Positions 51,864 to 60,680 of a DNA stretch of 64,000 nucleotides are shown piece after piece. The position numbers and the translations under genes were made by a program. Within the stretch, counting starts at the first letter, position 1. The number at the start of each line of letters is the position of its first letter. The notes beneath the pieces were generated by a model, which saw only the letters and a list, made by a program, of their open reading frames with translations, ran no database searches and had not been told where the DNA came from. This DNA comes from Kitasatospora atroaurantiaca (lineage in GTDB: Bacteria > Actinomycetota > Actinomycetes > Streptomycetales > Streptomycetaceae), in NCBI RefSeq assembly GCF_007828955.1, contig NZ_VIVR01000001.1, positions 3,844,001 through 3,908,000 of the forward strand, in the 5' to 3' direction.

Positions 51864-53405
51864 CTAGCGGTCGACGTGCTCCCCCGGAGGCAGCCACTCC
51901 ATCTCGCCCGGCAGGGCGAACCCCGCGTACGTCTCCTCCTCGCGGAGCCGGCGGGCGGTGCCCAGGACGAAGACGTCCGGCGCGTGGTCGAGCACCCCGC
52001 CCGAGGGATCGTCACTGCCGTCCCAGCGGACCGGGTCGCGCTCCGGCAGCAGGATGTCGCGGATCACCATCACGCAGAGGTAGAGCGTGCCGAGCAGGTG
52101 CAGCACGATGGCGAAGTGGTACCAGTCCTGCCCGATGCCGTGCTGCTTGGAGTCGCCGGTGTAGGCCAGGTAGGACCAGACGCCGAGGAAGTACAGCACC
52201 TCGCAGCCCTGCCAGATCAGGAAGTCCCGCCAGCGCGGGCGGGCCAGCGCGGCGAGCGGGATCAGCCAGAGCACGTACTGCGGTGAGTACACCTTGTTGG
52301 TCAGGATGAAGGCGGCCACCACCAGGAAGGCCAGCTGGGCGAAGCGCGGCCGGCGGGGGGCGGAGACGGCCAGCCAGCCGATGCCCAGGCAGCTGAGGAC
52401 GAGCAGGCCCCCGATCCAGATGTTGAGGGTCTCCAGCTGCTTGCCCCGGTCCTGCATCAGGATCAGCCAGAACGAGCCGTAGTCCTCCTTGCGGGTCTGG
52501 CTGAAGGTGTAGAAGGTCGCCCAGCCCTTCCAGTTGGCCAGCATGATCGGCAGGTCGACCAGCAGCCAGGCCCCGACCGCGGCGGCGGCCGCCTGCCCGA
52601 AGGCGCGCCAGCGGCCGGCCCGCCAGCAGAGCACCAGCAGCGGGCCGAGCAGCAGCACGGGGTAGAGCTTGGCGGCGGTGGCGAGTCCGATGAAGACACC
52701 GGCCCAGACCGGCCTGCTGCCCGACCAGTACGCCATCGCGACGGCGGTGAGGGCGACGGCGAGCAGGTCCCAGTTGATGGTGGAGTCCAGCGCCAGGCAC
52801 GGGGCGAGCGCGAAGAGCAGCGCGTCCCAGGGGCGGCGCCGGTGGGTGCGGGAGAGGGCGACCACCACGACCACCGCGCAGATCAGCAGCATCGCGGCGT
52901 TGACCATCCAGAACCACTGTTCGCGGGTCTCGGTGCTGCCGCCGGGCGGTGTCAGCCAGGCGGCGATCTGCATGAAGAACCCGGTGAGCACCGGGTACTC
53001 CAGGTACTGCATGTCGGGCGTGGGCTGCGGCAGCATGTCGACGTACGGGTGCAGCCCGGCGGCGAAGCCGCGCCCGGTGAACAGGTGCGGGATGTCGCTG
53101 TAGCAGGCGTGGGTGTACTGGGCGGTGGCCCCACGGAACCAGCCGCCGTTGTAGCAGGGCAGCTTCTGCACCATGCCCAGGATGTACGTGACGACGACCG
53201 TCAGGGCCAGGAACCGGGCCGGGATCCACCACGAGACACCGAGCAGCGCCCGCCGTCCGGGCGGGCCGCCGAGCACCTCGCTGCCGGCGGCCGCGACCGG
53301 GTCCTCGTCGGCCGGGACGACCACGGTGTTGGGCAGCGGGCCCTCGGGCACCGCGATCGCGGGCCCGGCGGTTTCGTCACTCGCGCTCGACGTCATGGCG
53401 GACAT
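51864..53405 (-). CDS. GT87-family (DUF2029) polyprenol-dependent mannosyltransferase-like protein
   Basis: A 513-residue membrane glycosyltransferase with about 11 segments. LPCYNGGWFRGATAQYTHACYSDIPHLFTGRG with an acidic loop, DMQYLEYPVLTGFFM, and APCLALDSTINWDLLAVALTAVAMAYWS, GLATAAKLYPVLLLGPL are features of GT-C-type GT87 proteins such as mycobacterial PimE. It would use polyprenol-P-mannose made by Ppm. The acceptor is unknown. The first 50 residues are disordered. The ATG at 53405 is preferred. Confidence 0.88.
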   Translation of the reverse strand: MSAMTSSASDETAGPAIAVPEGPLPNTVVVPADEDPVAAAGSEVLGGPPGRRALLGVSWWIPARFLALTVVVTYILGMVQKLPCYNGGWFRGATAQYTHACYSDIPHLFTGRGFAAGLHPYVDMLPQPTPDMQYLEYPVLTGFFMQIAAWLTPPGGSTETREQWFWMVNAAMLLICAVVVVVALSRTHRRRPWDALLFALAPCLALDSTINWDLLAVALTAVAMAYWSGSRPVWAGVFIGLATAAKLYPVLLLGPLLVLCWRAGRWRAFGQAAAAAVGAWLLVDLPIMLANWKGWATFYTFSQTRKEDYGSFWLILMQDRGKQLETLNIWIGGLLVLSCLGIGWLAVSAPRRPRFAQLAFLVVAAFILTNKVYSPQYVLWLIPLAALARPRWRDFLIWQGCEVLYFLGVWSYLAYTGDSKQHGIGQDWYHFAIVLHLLGTLYLCVMVIRDILLPERDPVRWDGSDDPSGGVLDHAPDVFVLGTARRLREEETYAGFALPGEMEWLPPGEHVDR

Positions 53406-53546
53406 GATGCCGCACCATTCCTGGGCGGACGAGGAGACCCCGGAAAACACACCGGCGGCCCGGCCGGGGCCGGCACAGACGCCGGTGGCGGCCCTCCGAG
53501 GAGAGCCGCCACCGGGTGGTCGTCGATCGGGACCGGGCCCAGGCCC

Positions 53547-53588
53547 GGTCTGACAATTCGCCGTGCGCCCGGCGGGAATTGTCAGACC
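53547..53588 (-). terminator. Terminator after the class A PBP gene
   Basis: Perfect 13-bp arms GGTCTGACAATTC (53547-53559) and GAATTGTCAGACC (53576-53588), five bases after the stop of the minus-strand PBP gene. Inner GCCG/CGGC pairs can lengthen the stem. Confidence 0.88.
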
Positions 53589-53592
53589 TGGC

Positions 53593-56145
53593 CTAGCCCG
53601 CGCCGGTGTTGTTCGCCGCTGCGCCGGCCGACGGTGTCGAGGTGTCGGTCGGTGACTGGTCCGGCTTGCCCGTGGGCTTCTTGGTGTTCGTGGGGCAGAA
53701 GCCCAGGAAGCAGGACGGGGTCGCGGTCGGCGAGGTGGTCGGGTCGGCCGACTTGCTGGCGCTGGTCGTGGCCGACGGCGCCGTGGTCGTCGGGGCGGTG
53801 GACGCGCTTTCGGAGGCCGAGGCCGACGGGGACGCCGTGGACGGGGCACCCGAGGAGTCGACCTGGTCGCCGAACGGCTCCGGGTCCGGGAAGGGCTCGC
53901 CCTTCTGACCGTTCATCACCGTCCTCATGTAGCGGGCGAAGATGTCGGCCGGGAAGTCACCACCGTGGACCTCGTCCTTGCCGGCGGTGCCGTCCAGCGA
54001 GAGCAGGCCGGGCTTGCCCGGCTCCTCACGCCACATACCGACCGAGGTCACCAGCTTCGTGGTGTAGCCGACCCACCAGGCCGAGGTGCCGGCGTCGGTG
54101 GTGCCGGTCTTGCCCGCCACCGGGAAGCCCAGGGAGCTGGTGGCGGCCTTACCGGTACCGTTCTTGGCCACGTTCTCCAGAACGTCGGTGATGTTGTCCG
54201 CCACCGCCTGGTCCAGCACCGCCTTGGACTGCGGCTTGGCGAAGCCGGGCTTCTCGACGCCGTCCTTGAGGACCTTGACCACCGAGTAGGGGTCGGTCTG
54301 CTGACCGCGCGCGGCGAACACCGAGTACGCGGAGGCCATCCGGATCGCACTCGGAGTGGAGGTGCCGAGCGGGTACGTGAGGGTCGAGGAGTCGACGAGG
54401 CCCGCCTTCAGGCCCAGCGCCTTCACCATCTTCTCGACGTTCTTGCCGCCCACGTCCTGGCCCAGCTGGACGAACGGCACGTTGTACGAGTACTGCATGG
54501 CCGTCTTGAGCGTGACGAAGCCCTTCGTACCCCCGCCGCTGTTCCTCTGGTGGTAGGGCTTGCCGTCGTCGCCGATCGCCGGGGAGCCGTCAGCCTTGTA
54601 GATCGGGGCCATGTTGTCGGCGAGGTAGCGGCTCTCCGCGTTGATCCGCTTCGGCTTGCCGTCGTCACCGGTCTGGCTGAGCACGCCGTTCTGCATCGCG
54701 GTGGCCAGCACGAAGGGCTTGAAGGTCGAGCCGACCGGGATACCGCCGGCGTCCGCGTTGTTGGTGTAGTGCTTGTTCTCCACGCCGGGGCCGCCGTAGA
54801 TGGCGACGATCGCTCCGTCGTTCGGGAGCACCGAGGCCGCGCCGACCTGGACGAACTTGTCCTGTTCGTGCTTGTCCGGATGCAAGGTGGCGGCCTGGAA
54901 GTCGTCGACGGCCTTCTTCAGGGCGTCCACCTTGTCCCGCTGGAACGTGGTGTAGATCTGGAAGCCGCCCTTGCCGAGCACGAGATCCGTGATCGTCTTG
55001 TCCTTGGTCTGCACGAAGTTGTTGGCCATCTCGACCAGGTAGCTGATCTCACCGTTCATGCTCGCCGGAGCCTTCTGCGGGGTCGGCTCGGGGAACTTGC
55101 CGCACTTGGCCCGGTCCTCGGGGGTGAGCGTCTTGGTGATCACCATCCGGTCGAGGATCCACTTCCAGCGGTCCTCCGCCCGGGCGTGGTTGGCGGGGCT
55201 GAGGGTGGGGTCGTACAGGCCGGCGCCCTTGAGCAGACCGGCCAGCATCGCACCCTGGCAGGCGTCGATCTTGCTGGCGTCCACGCCGTAGTACGCCTGC
55301 GCCGCGGCCTGGATGCCGGTGGCACCGCGGCCGAACCAGCTGGTGTTCAGGTAGCCCTCGAGGATGTCCTCCTTGCCCTTGCTCTGGTTGATCTTCAGGG
55401 TGATGAAGAACTCCTTGGCCTTACGGCTCAGCGTCTGGTCCTGGCTGAGGTAGGCGTTCTTCACGTACTGCTGGGTGATGGTCGAGCCGCCCTGGGTCTC
55501 GCCGCCGGTGGCCATGTTGTAGACGGCCCGGGCGATGCCCTTGGGGTCGATGCCCGTGTCGTTCCAGAAGCTCTCGTTCTCGGCTGCGACCACGGCGTTC
55601 TGGGCCGGTTTGCTTATGTCCCCGAGCTTGACGACCTGGCGGTTGGTGGTGCCCTGCCTGGTCATCTCCTGGCCGTCGGCCCAGTAGTAGATGTTGTTCT
55701 GGTCGTGCACCAGGTCCTTGACGTCGGGGACCGGCGTCAGTGCGTACGCGACGCCGACGGCGGCCACCCCGCCACCGAAGAAGATGAGGAAGACCGTCAG
55801 CAGCTGCTTCCAGGACGGCAGCCAGCGACGCACCCCGGACTTGCCGTACCTGGGGTAGTCGATGAACCGCTTCATGCCCGGCTTGCCGCCGCGCCCGGTC
55901 GCCGGCTCGGCCGCACCGCGCTTGCCGCCCTTCTGGGCCTGCTTGCGCATCTCGGCCCTGGTCAGCCGGGGCTGCCGGGCCGTCTCCCGCCCGCCGGCAC
56001 CGGGCCTGGCGCCTCCGGGACGGTCGTACGAGGGCGCACCCTCGGGCGGGGTCCCGTAGGCGTACGGGCGTCCCCCGTCGGCCCGACGGCCCGGAGGCTG
56101 CTCACCGCCGCCCGGGTTGGGCGACCTTCGCCGGTGTTCGCTCAT
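53593..56145 (-). CDS. ponA: Class A penicillin-binding protein (glycosyltransferase/transpeptidase)
   Basis: An 850-residue peptidoglycan synthase. A cytoplasmic disordered N-terminus (1-105), one membrane helix (about 113-136), the GT51 domain with E189 in VAAENESFW and GGSTITQQYVKN, then the transpeptidase with S473 in GSTFKP, SYN (553-555) and KTGTTD (679-684). A Ser/Thr/Pro-rich outer tail ends the protein. It polymerises and crosslinks lipid II at the membrane. No PASTA domain is present. It is divergent from the PadR gene. Confidence 0.97.
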   Translation of the reverse strand: MSEHRRRSPNPGGGEQPPGRRADGGRPYAYGTPPEGAPSYDRPGGARPGAGGRETARQPRLTRAEMRKQAQKGGKRGAAEPATGRGGKPGMKRFIDYPRYGKSGVRRWLPSWKQLLTVFLIFFGGGVAAVGVAYALTPVPDVKDLVHDQNNIYYWADGQEMTRQGTTNRQVVKLGDISKPAQNAVVAAENESFWNDTGIDPKGIARAVYNMATGGETQGGSTITQQYVKNAYLSQDQTLSRKAKEFFITLKINQSKGKEDILEGYLNTSWFGRGATGIQAAAQAYYGVDASKIDACQGAMLAGLLKGAGLYDPTLSPANHARAEDRWKWILDRMVITKTLTPEDRAKCGKFPEPTPQKAPASMNGEISYLVEMANNFVQTKDKTITDLVLGKGGFQIYTTFQRDKVDALKKAVDDFQAATLHPDKHEQDKFVQVGAASVLPNDGAIVAIYGGPGVENKHYTNNADAGGIPVGSTFKPFVLATAMQNGVLSQTGDDGKPKRINAESRYLADNMAPIYKADGSPAIGDDGKPYHQRNSGGGTKGFVTLKTAMQYSYNVPFVQLGQDVGGKNVEKMVKALGLKAGLVDSSTLTYPLGTSTPSAIRMASAYSVFAARGQQTDPYSVVKVLKDGVEKPGFAKPQSKAVLDQAVADNITDVLENVAKNGTGKAATSSLGFPVAGKTGTTDAGTSAWWVGYTTKLVTSVGMWREEPGKPGLLSLDGTAGKDEVHGGDFPADIFARYMRTVMNGQKGEPFPDPEPFGDQVDSSGAPSTASPSASASESASTAPTTTAPSATTSASKSADPTTSPTATPSCFLGFCPTNTKKPTGKPDQSPTDTSTPSAGAAANNTGAG

Positions 56146-56446
56146 CTTCCAGCAACTCCTCGGTCAGACCGTCTAGGGCCTGAAGGCAGGGTTCACTTCC
56201 GATGCCCGCAACCGCCTTAACCCCGGAGGTGGTCCTCGTGCACACGCGACAGCGTACGCACCCGTAAATGAGTACTAATCGGGCATCACCTGCCAAGAGC
56301 CGCAAAATGGCTCCAGATCATTACATGCCCGTTGCCAAGTGGACCCGAGTGGCGCTTGACGCGCTGTCGACTGAGGGGTCGTCGGAATCCTGTGATCACA
56401 TTCACCCGCGTCCCCCTTGCCCGTTCCGTGACCCAGGTTTACTGTT
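56146..56446. promoter_or_regulatory. Upstream region of ponA
   Basis: These 301 bases between divergent ponA and padR hold the ponA promoter. The middle part, around 56265-56350, is less GC-rich. I see no repeat other than the operator-like palindromes at its right end, listed separately. Confidence 0.35.
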
Positions 56447-56472
56447 CTCGATATATCGAGCCGATACATCGG
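56447..56472. promoter_or_regulatory. Tandem palindromes, probable PadR operator
   Basis: CTCGATATATCGAG (56447-56460) is a perfect palindrome and is followed directly by CCGAT-AC-ATCGG (56461-56472). They overlap a possible promoter, -35 GTGACC (56428-56433) and -10 TATATC (56452-56457), of the padR gene. Autoregulation by the PadR protein is likely. TATATCG-type palindromes are common before padR genes. Confidence 0.65.
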
Positions 56473-56530
56473 AACGGCATAGCACCGGGGAACCCCCGGT
56501 GGGAGTCGTCGGGGAAGGAGGCGGGACGGC

Positions 56531-57214
56531 ATGAGCAGGCGCTCAGGAGTGCTGGAGTTCGCCGTCCTCGGCCTGCTCCATGACGCCCCGATGCACGGCT
56601 ACGAGCTGCGCAAGCGGCTCAACGTCCTGCTCGGCTCGTTCCGCGCCTTCTCGTACGGGACGCTCTACCCCTGTCTGAAGAGCCTGGTGGCCCAGGGTTT
56701 CCTGGTCGAGGACAACCCGGACGTCGAGTACGTCCCGGCCACCGCGCTCAACGGCAAGCGGTCGAAAATCGTCTACCGGCTGTCCGCCGAGGGCAAGCAG
56801 CGCTTCGAGGAGCTGCTCGCCGACTCGGGCCCGGACGCCTGGGAGGACGAGCACTTCGGCGTGCACTTCGCCTTCTTCGGTCAGACCGACCGAGCCGTGC
56901 GGATGCGCGTCCTCGAGGGGCGGCGCAGCCGGCTCGAGGAGCGGCTGGAGCGGATGCGCAGCTCGATCGCCCGTACCCGCGAGAGGTTCGACGACTACAC
57001 GCTCGAGCTCCAGCGGCACGGTCTCGAGTCGGTGGAGCGCGAGGTCCGCTGGCTGAACGAGCTGATCGAGACCGAGCGAGCCAACCGGACGGGGCGCAAC
57101 GGCGCGCCCACCGGTGAATCCAAGACTTCGGACGGCCGTGGCCAGGAGGCCGGGTCCTCGGACCCGCCGAGGCCACCGCACGACCGCCCGGGGCGCTCCG
57201 GACAGGAGCGCTGA
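56531..57214 (+). CDS. PadR-family transcriptional regulator
   Basis: A 227-residue regulator. The PadR winged helix is at about 8-90 (LEFAVLGLLHDAPMHGYELRKRLN, FRAFSYGTLYPCLKSLVAQGFLVE, KIVYRLSAEGKQRFEELL), followed by a long dimerising coiled coil (RRSRLEERLERMRSSIARTRERFDDYTLELQRHGLESVEREVRWLNEL) and a disordered tail. GGAAGGAGG precedes the ATG. It sits between ponA and ino1. In S. coelicolor a similar gene also precedes inositol-phosphate synthase (from memory), so ino1 is a candidate target. Confidence 0.95.
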   Translation: MSRRSGVLEFAVLGLLHDAPMHGYELRKRLNVLLGSFRAFSYGTLYPCLKSLVAQGFLVEDNPDVEYVPATALNGKRSKIVYRLSAEGKQRFEELLADSGPDAWEDEHFGVHFAFFGQTDRAVRMRVLEGRRSRLEERLERMRSSIARTRERFDDYTLELQRHGLESVEREVRWLNELIETERANRTGRNGAPTGESKTSDGRGQEAGSSDPPRPPHDRPGRSGQER

Positions 57215-57337
57215 CTCCGCGTTCGCCCTGTGCGCGCGGCAGGAGTGGGCGCATCGCGCCCGTCTACAAGTCAGAACAGAAGTTGAGCGAGAACCGCCGG
57301 TGAGGCGGGCCTCATGAGATCACAGGGAGCAACCGGA

Positions 57338-58420
57338 ATGGGTTCGGTTCGCGTAGCCATCGTGGGCGTCGGCAACTGCGCCGCGTCGCTGGTGCAGGGT
57401 GTCGAGTTCTACAAGGACGCCGACCCGGCCGGTAAGGTCCCCGGCCTGATGCACGTGCAGTTCGGCGAGTACCACGTCAAGGACGTCGAGTTCGTTGCGG
57501 CGTTCGATGTCGATGCCAAGAAGGTCGGCTTCGACCTGGCTGACGCCATCGGCGCCAGCGAGAACAACACCATCAAGATCTGCGACGTGCCGCCGACCGG
57601 CGTCACCGTGCAGCGCGGCCACACGCTCGACGGCCTCGGCAAGTACTACCTCGAGACCATCGAGCAGTCCGCCGAGGAGCCGGTCGACGTCGTGCAGGTC
57701 CTCAAGGACCGCCAGGTCGACGTGCTCGTCTGCTACCTGCCCGTCGGCTCCGAGGACGCTGCGAAGTTCTACGCGCAGTGCGCCATCGACGCCAAGGTCG
57801 CCTTCGTGAACGCCCTCCCGGTGTTCATCGCCGGCACCAAGGAGTGGGCGGACAAGTTCACCGAGGCCGGCGTGCCGATCGTCGGTGACGACATCAAGTC
57901 CCAGGTGGGCGCCACCATCACGCACCGCGTGATGGCGAAGCTCTTCGAGGACCGCGGTGTCCTGCTCGAGCGCACCATGCAGCTGAACGTCGGCGGCAAC
58001 ATGGACTTCAAGAACATGCTCGAGCGCGACCGCCTCGAGTCGAAGAAGATCTCGAAGACCCAGGCCGTCACCTCCCAGGTCCGCGACCGCGAGCTGGGCT
58101 CGAAGAACGTCCACATCGGCCCGTCCGACTACGTCGCGTGGCTCGACGACCGCAAGTGGGCGTACGTCCGCCTCGAGGGCCGCGCGTTCGGCAACGTCCC
58201 GCTGAACCTCGAGTACAAGCTCGAGGTCTGGGACTCCCCGAACTCGGCCGGTGTCATCATCGACGCCGTGCGCGCCGCGAAGATCGCCAAGGACCGCGGC
58301 ATCGGCGGCCCGATCCTGTCGGCGTCCTCGTACTTCATGAAGTCCCCGCCGGTGCAGTACTTCGACGACGAGGCCCGCGAGAACGTGGAGAAGTTCATCC
58401 GCGGCGAGGTCGAGCGCTGA
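57338..58420 (+). CDS. ino1: Inositol-3-phosphate synthase
   Basis: A 360-residue NAD-dependent cyclase turning glucose-6-P into myo-inositol-3-P, the start of mycothiol and phosphatidylinositol synthesis. [22 protein letters not shown] is the NAD site, then [49 protein letters not shown] and [28 protein letters not shown] carry the catalytic Lys/Asp residues. It is the short actinobacterial/archaeal form. GGGAG precedes the ATG at 57338. It may be cotranscribed with padR, 123 bases upstream. Confidence 0.97.
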   Translation: MGSVRVAIVGVGNCAASLVQGVEFYKDADPAGKVPGLMHVQFGEYHVKDVEFVAAFDVDAKKVGFDLADAIGASENNTIKICDVPPTGVTVQRGHTLDGLGKYYLETIEQSAEEPVDVVQVLKDRQVDVLVCYLPVGSEDAAKFYAQCAIDAKVAFVNALPVFIAGTKEWADKFTEAGVPIVGDDIKSQVGATITHRVMAKLFEDRGVLLERTMQLNVGGNMDFKNMLERDRLESKKISKTQAVTSQVRDRELGSKNVHIGPSDYVAWLDDRKWAYVRLEGRAFGNVPLNLEYKLEVWDSPNSAGVIIDAVRAAKIAKDRGIGGPILSASSYFMKSPPVQYFDDEARENVEKFIRGEVER

Positions 58421-58466
58421 GCGTTGAGCTGATAGCTCGACAAGCGTTGAGCTGACCGCTCGACAA
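58421..58466 (+). repeat. Tandem 23-bp duplication after ino1
   Basis: Two adjacent 23-bp units (58421-58443 and 58444-58466) share GCGTTGAGCTGA and GCTCGACAA and differ only at TA versus CC in the centre. Each unit has short self-complementary arms (GAGCT/AGCTC, GAGC/GCTC). It begins immediately after the ino1 stop codon. Confidence 0.75.
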
Positions 58467-58479
58467 GCTCCTCAGGCCT

Positions 58480-58521
58480 CCGAGGGGTCCCGGTTCCGTA
58501 CCGGGGCCCCTCGGGGCTTTT
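58480..58521 (+). terminator. Intrinsic terminator after ino1
   Basis: Arms CCGAGGGGTCCCGGT (58480-58494) and ACCGGGGCCCCTCGG (58500-58514) pair with one G-U, followed by GGCTTTTT. This is a classical rho-independent terminator, rare in such clear form here. Confidence 0.93.
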
Positions 58522-58523
58522 TC

Positions 58524-58553
58524 CGGCCGATGTTTCACGTGAAACATCGGCCG
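58524..58553. promoter_or_regulatory. parS: parS site 2 (ParB binding), extended palindrome
   Basis: The core GTTTCACGTGAAAC (58532-58545) is embedded in a perfect 30-bp palindrome reaching CGGCCGATG/CATCGGCCG on the flanks. It lies between the ino1 terminator and the MFS start codon. It is about 10 kb from parS site 1. Confidence 0.96.
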
Positions 58554-58574
58554 TCGACATGGCACCCTGAGCGG

Positions 58575-59939
58575 GTGGCTCTCACGGAGAACGGCAGTAC
58601 CGCGCACGGCAGCACCCGAGTACCGCCGCGTGCCACCCTGGGCGGGTTGCTCCGCGGGCGCGACTTCCGCCGCCTGCTGACCGCCCGGATGCTCTCCCAG
58701 CTCTCCGACGGCGTCTTCCAGGTCTCGCTGGCCTCCTACGTGATCTTCTCGCCGGAGCGCCAGGCCAGCCCCGCCGACATCGCCTCGGTGCTCGCGGTCC
58801 TGCTGCTGCCGTTCTCGGTGATCGGGCCGTTCGCCGGGGTGCTGCTGGACCGCTGGCGGCGCCGCCAGGTCCTCTACCTGGGCAACCTGGCCCGCTGCGG
58901 GCTCGGTCTGGTCACCGGGGGGCTGTTGCTCGTCAACGCCCCCGTCTGGCTCTTCTTCGGTGCCGCCCTGCTGGTAACGGCGCTCAACCGCTTCATCCTG
59001 GCCGGTCTGTCTGCGGCGCTCCCCCGCGTTGTCGGCCAGGAGCAGCTGGTCACGGCCAACGCCATCTCCCCCACCCTCGGCACGGTCGCCGCCGCCTGCG
59101 GTGGTGGCCTCGGCTTCCTGGTCCACCAGGTGCTGCCGCCGGGCAACCAGGCGGATGCCGCCCTGGTGAGCGTGGCCGCCGTGCTCTACCTCAGCGCCGC
59201 ACTGGCAGCCCAGCGGATGGCGCCCGGCCTGCTGGGGCCCGACCACCACCCCGAGCGCCCCGCTCTGCACCGGGCCCTCGGCGAAGCGGCGCGCGAACTG
59301 ACCGACGGGGTCCGGCACCTGGTGCGGGACTGCCGCCCTGCGGTGCTCGCACTGGCCGCCGTCACGGTGACCCGGTTCTGCTACGGCGTGCTGGTCGTGG
59401 TGGTGCTGATGCTGTCGCGGTACACCTTCAACGACCCCGCCGACAGTGCGGCCGGGCTGGCCACTCTCGGCAAGGCGGTCGCCGTCTCGGCGGTGGGGTT
59501 CTTCCTGGCCGCCGTCATCAGCCCCTGGTGCACCCGCCGGCTCGGGCTCTCGGGCTGGCTGACGGTGTGTTCGGCCTCGGCAGCCGTCTTCGTACCGGCC
59601 CTGGGACTGCTCTTCACGGTCGGGCCGAGCATGGCCGCGGCGCTGCTGCTCGGGGTGGTCACCCAGGGCACCAAGATCTGCGCGGACACGCTCGTCCAGG
59701 AGTCGGTCGAGGACGACTTCCGCGGCCGGGTCTTCGCCATCTACGACGTCCTGTTCAACCTCGCCTTCGTCGCGGCGGCGGCGGTGACCGCGCTGGTCCT
59801 GCCGCTGAACGGCCGCTCGGTGCCGGTCGTGGTGGGCGTCTCGCTGGTGTACGCGCTCACCGCCGTGCTCTACGCCCGCGCCGCCCGCCGGGCACCGGAA
59901 CCCACCCTGGCCGGTCCTGACGGACCGTTGACTCGATAG
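58575..59939 (+). CDS. MFS transporter
   Basis: A 454-residue membrane protein with about 12 segments. RGRDFRRLLTARMLSQLSDGVFQVSLASYVIF and GVLLDRWRRRQVLYLGNLARCG are typical of the MFS group related to enterobactin exporter-like/multidrug proteins. The GTG at 58575 excludes the parS palindrome, which would otherwise be translated as MFHVKH. No good ribosome site is visible. Substrate unknown. Confidence 0.88.
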   Translation: MALTENGSTAHGSTRVPPRATLGGLLRGRDFRRLLTARMLSQLSDGVFQVSLASYVIFSPERQASPADIASVLAVLLLPFSVIGPFAGVLLDRWRRRQVLYLGNLARCGLGLVTGGLLLVNAPVWLFFGAALLVTALNRFILAGLSAALPRVVGQEQLVTANAISPTLGTVAAACGGGLGFLVHQVLPPGNQADAALVSVAAVLYLSAALAAQRMAPGLLGPDHHPERPALHRALGEAARELTDGVRHLVRDCRPAVLALAAVTVTRFCYGVLVVVVLMLSRYTFNDPADSAAGLATLGKAVAVSAVGFFLAAVISPWCTRRLGLSGWLTVCSASAAVFVPALGLLFTVGPSMAAALLLGVVTQGTKICADTLVQESVEDDFRGRVFAIYDVLFNLAFVAAAAVTALVLPLNGRSVPVVVGVSLVYALTAVLYARAARRAPEPTLAGPDGPLTR

Positions 59940-59975
59940 GGTACGGATCGCGACCACAGCTGCCCGGGGGGACTG

Positions 59976-60638
59976 ATGAGCACACCGCCGAATCCGTACG
60001 GCCAACCCCAGTACGGATATCCGCCGAACCAGCCTCAGCCGCCCCAGCAGCCCTACGGCCAGCCTCCGGCGTACGGATACCCGGCTCCTCCTCCCCCGCC
60101 GCCGGCGTACGGCCAGCCTCCCGCGTACGGGCAGCCGCCCGCGCCCCAGCCCGGCTACGCCCAGCCTCCGGCCTACGGACAGCCCCCGGCGTACGGGCAG
60201 CAGCCCTACGGGCAACAGCAGCAGCAACCGCCGTACGGCCAGCCCCAGTACCCGCCGCCGCCCGCGCCTCCGGCCGCACCCGCCAAGCCCAAGCCGGGCT
60301 TCCGTGCGATCGCCCGGATGGTCGGCGTGGGGCTCGGCCTCGTGATGCTGCTGGTCGGCTTCCTCATGTCCGGCAGCAACCCCGCCAAGGCCAAGATCGG
60401 GGACTGCGTCGACGCCAAGGGCAGCAACAGCGTGGACAAGATCGCCTGCAGCGATCCCAAGGCCGACTACGTCGTGCTGGCGAAGATCAACGACACCAAC
60501 GACACCAACCGCTGCAAGCAGACGCCCGGCACCACCTCGACGTACTGGAGCAGCACCGGCCGCCGCTACCACAAGACCAAGTACGTCCTGTGCCTCGGCC
60601 CGGTCAAGGGCGGCTCCCCGGCGGCCAAGAAGTCCTGA
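59976..60638 (+). CDS. LppU/SCO3897-family membrane protein
   Basis: A 220-residue protein. About 100 N-terminal residues are Pro/Tyr/Gln/Gly repeats (YGQPPAYGQPP). One membrane segment follows (about 112-132, MVGVGLGLVMLLVGFLM), then an outer domain with four Cys (GDCVDAKG, IACSD, RCKQT, VLCLGP) as in the LppU/SCO3897 family. Two disulfides are likely. Function unknown. The genomic place next to the MFS gene and cca agrees with the S. coelicolor namesake. Confidence 0.88.
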   Translation: MSTPPNPYGQPQYGYPPNQPQPPQQPYGQPPAYGYPAPPPPPPAYGQPPAYGQPPAPQPGYAQPPAYGQPPAYGQQPYGQQQQQPPYGQPQYPPPPAPPAAPAKPKPGFRAIARMVGVGLGLVMLLVGFLMSGSNPAKAKIGDCVDAKGSNSVDKIACSDPKADYVVLAKINDTNDTNRCKQTPGTTSTYWSSTGRRYHKTKYVLCLGPVKGGSPAAKKS

Positions 60639-60659
60639 GCCACCGGGGGCGGCGCCCTG

Positions 60660-60680
60660 GCTCCCGGTCAGACCGGGAGC
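60660..60680. terminator. Short hairpin between convergent genes
   Basis: GCTCCCGG (60660-60667) pairs with CCGGGAGC (60673-60680) around a five-base loop. It overlaps the stop of the minus-strand gene and follows the LppU-like gene by 21 bases. Confidence 0.55.

Noticed and set aside
58530-58574. Start of the MFS gene at the ATG inside parS
   Set aside because: Translation of the palindrome gives MFHVKH, the same peptide as at the unrelated parS before ssb. The GTG at 58575 fits the family better.
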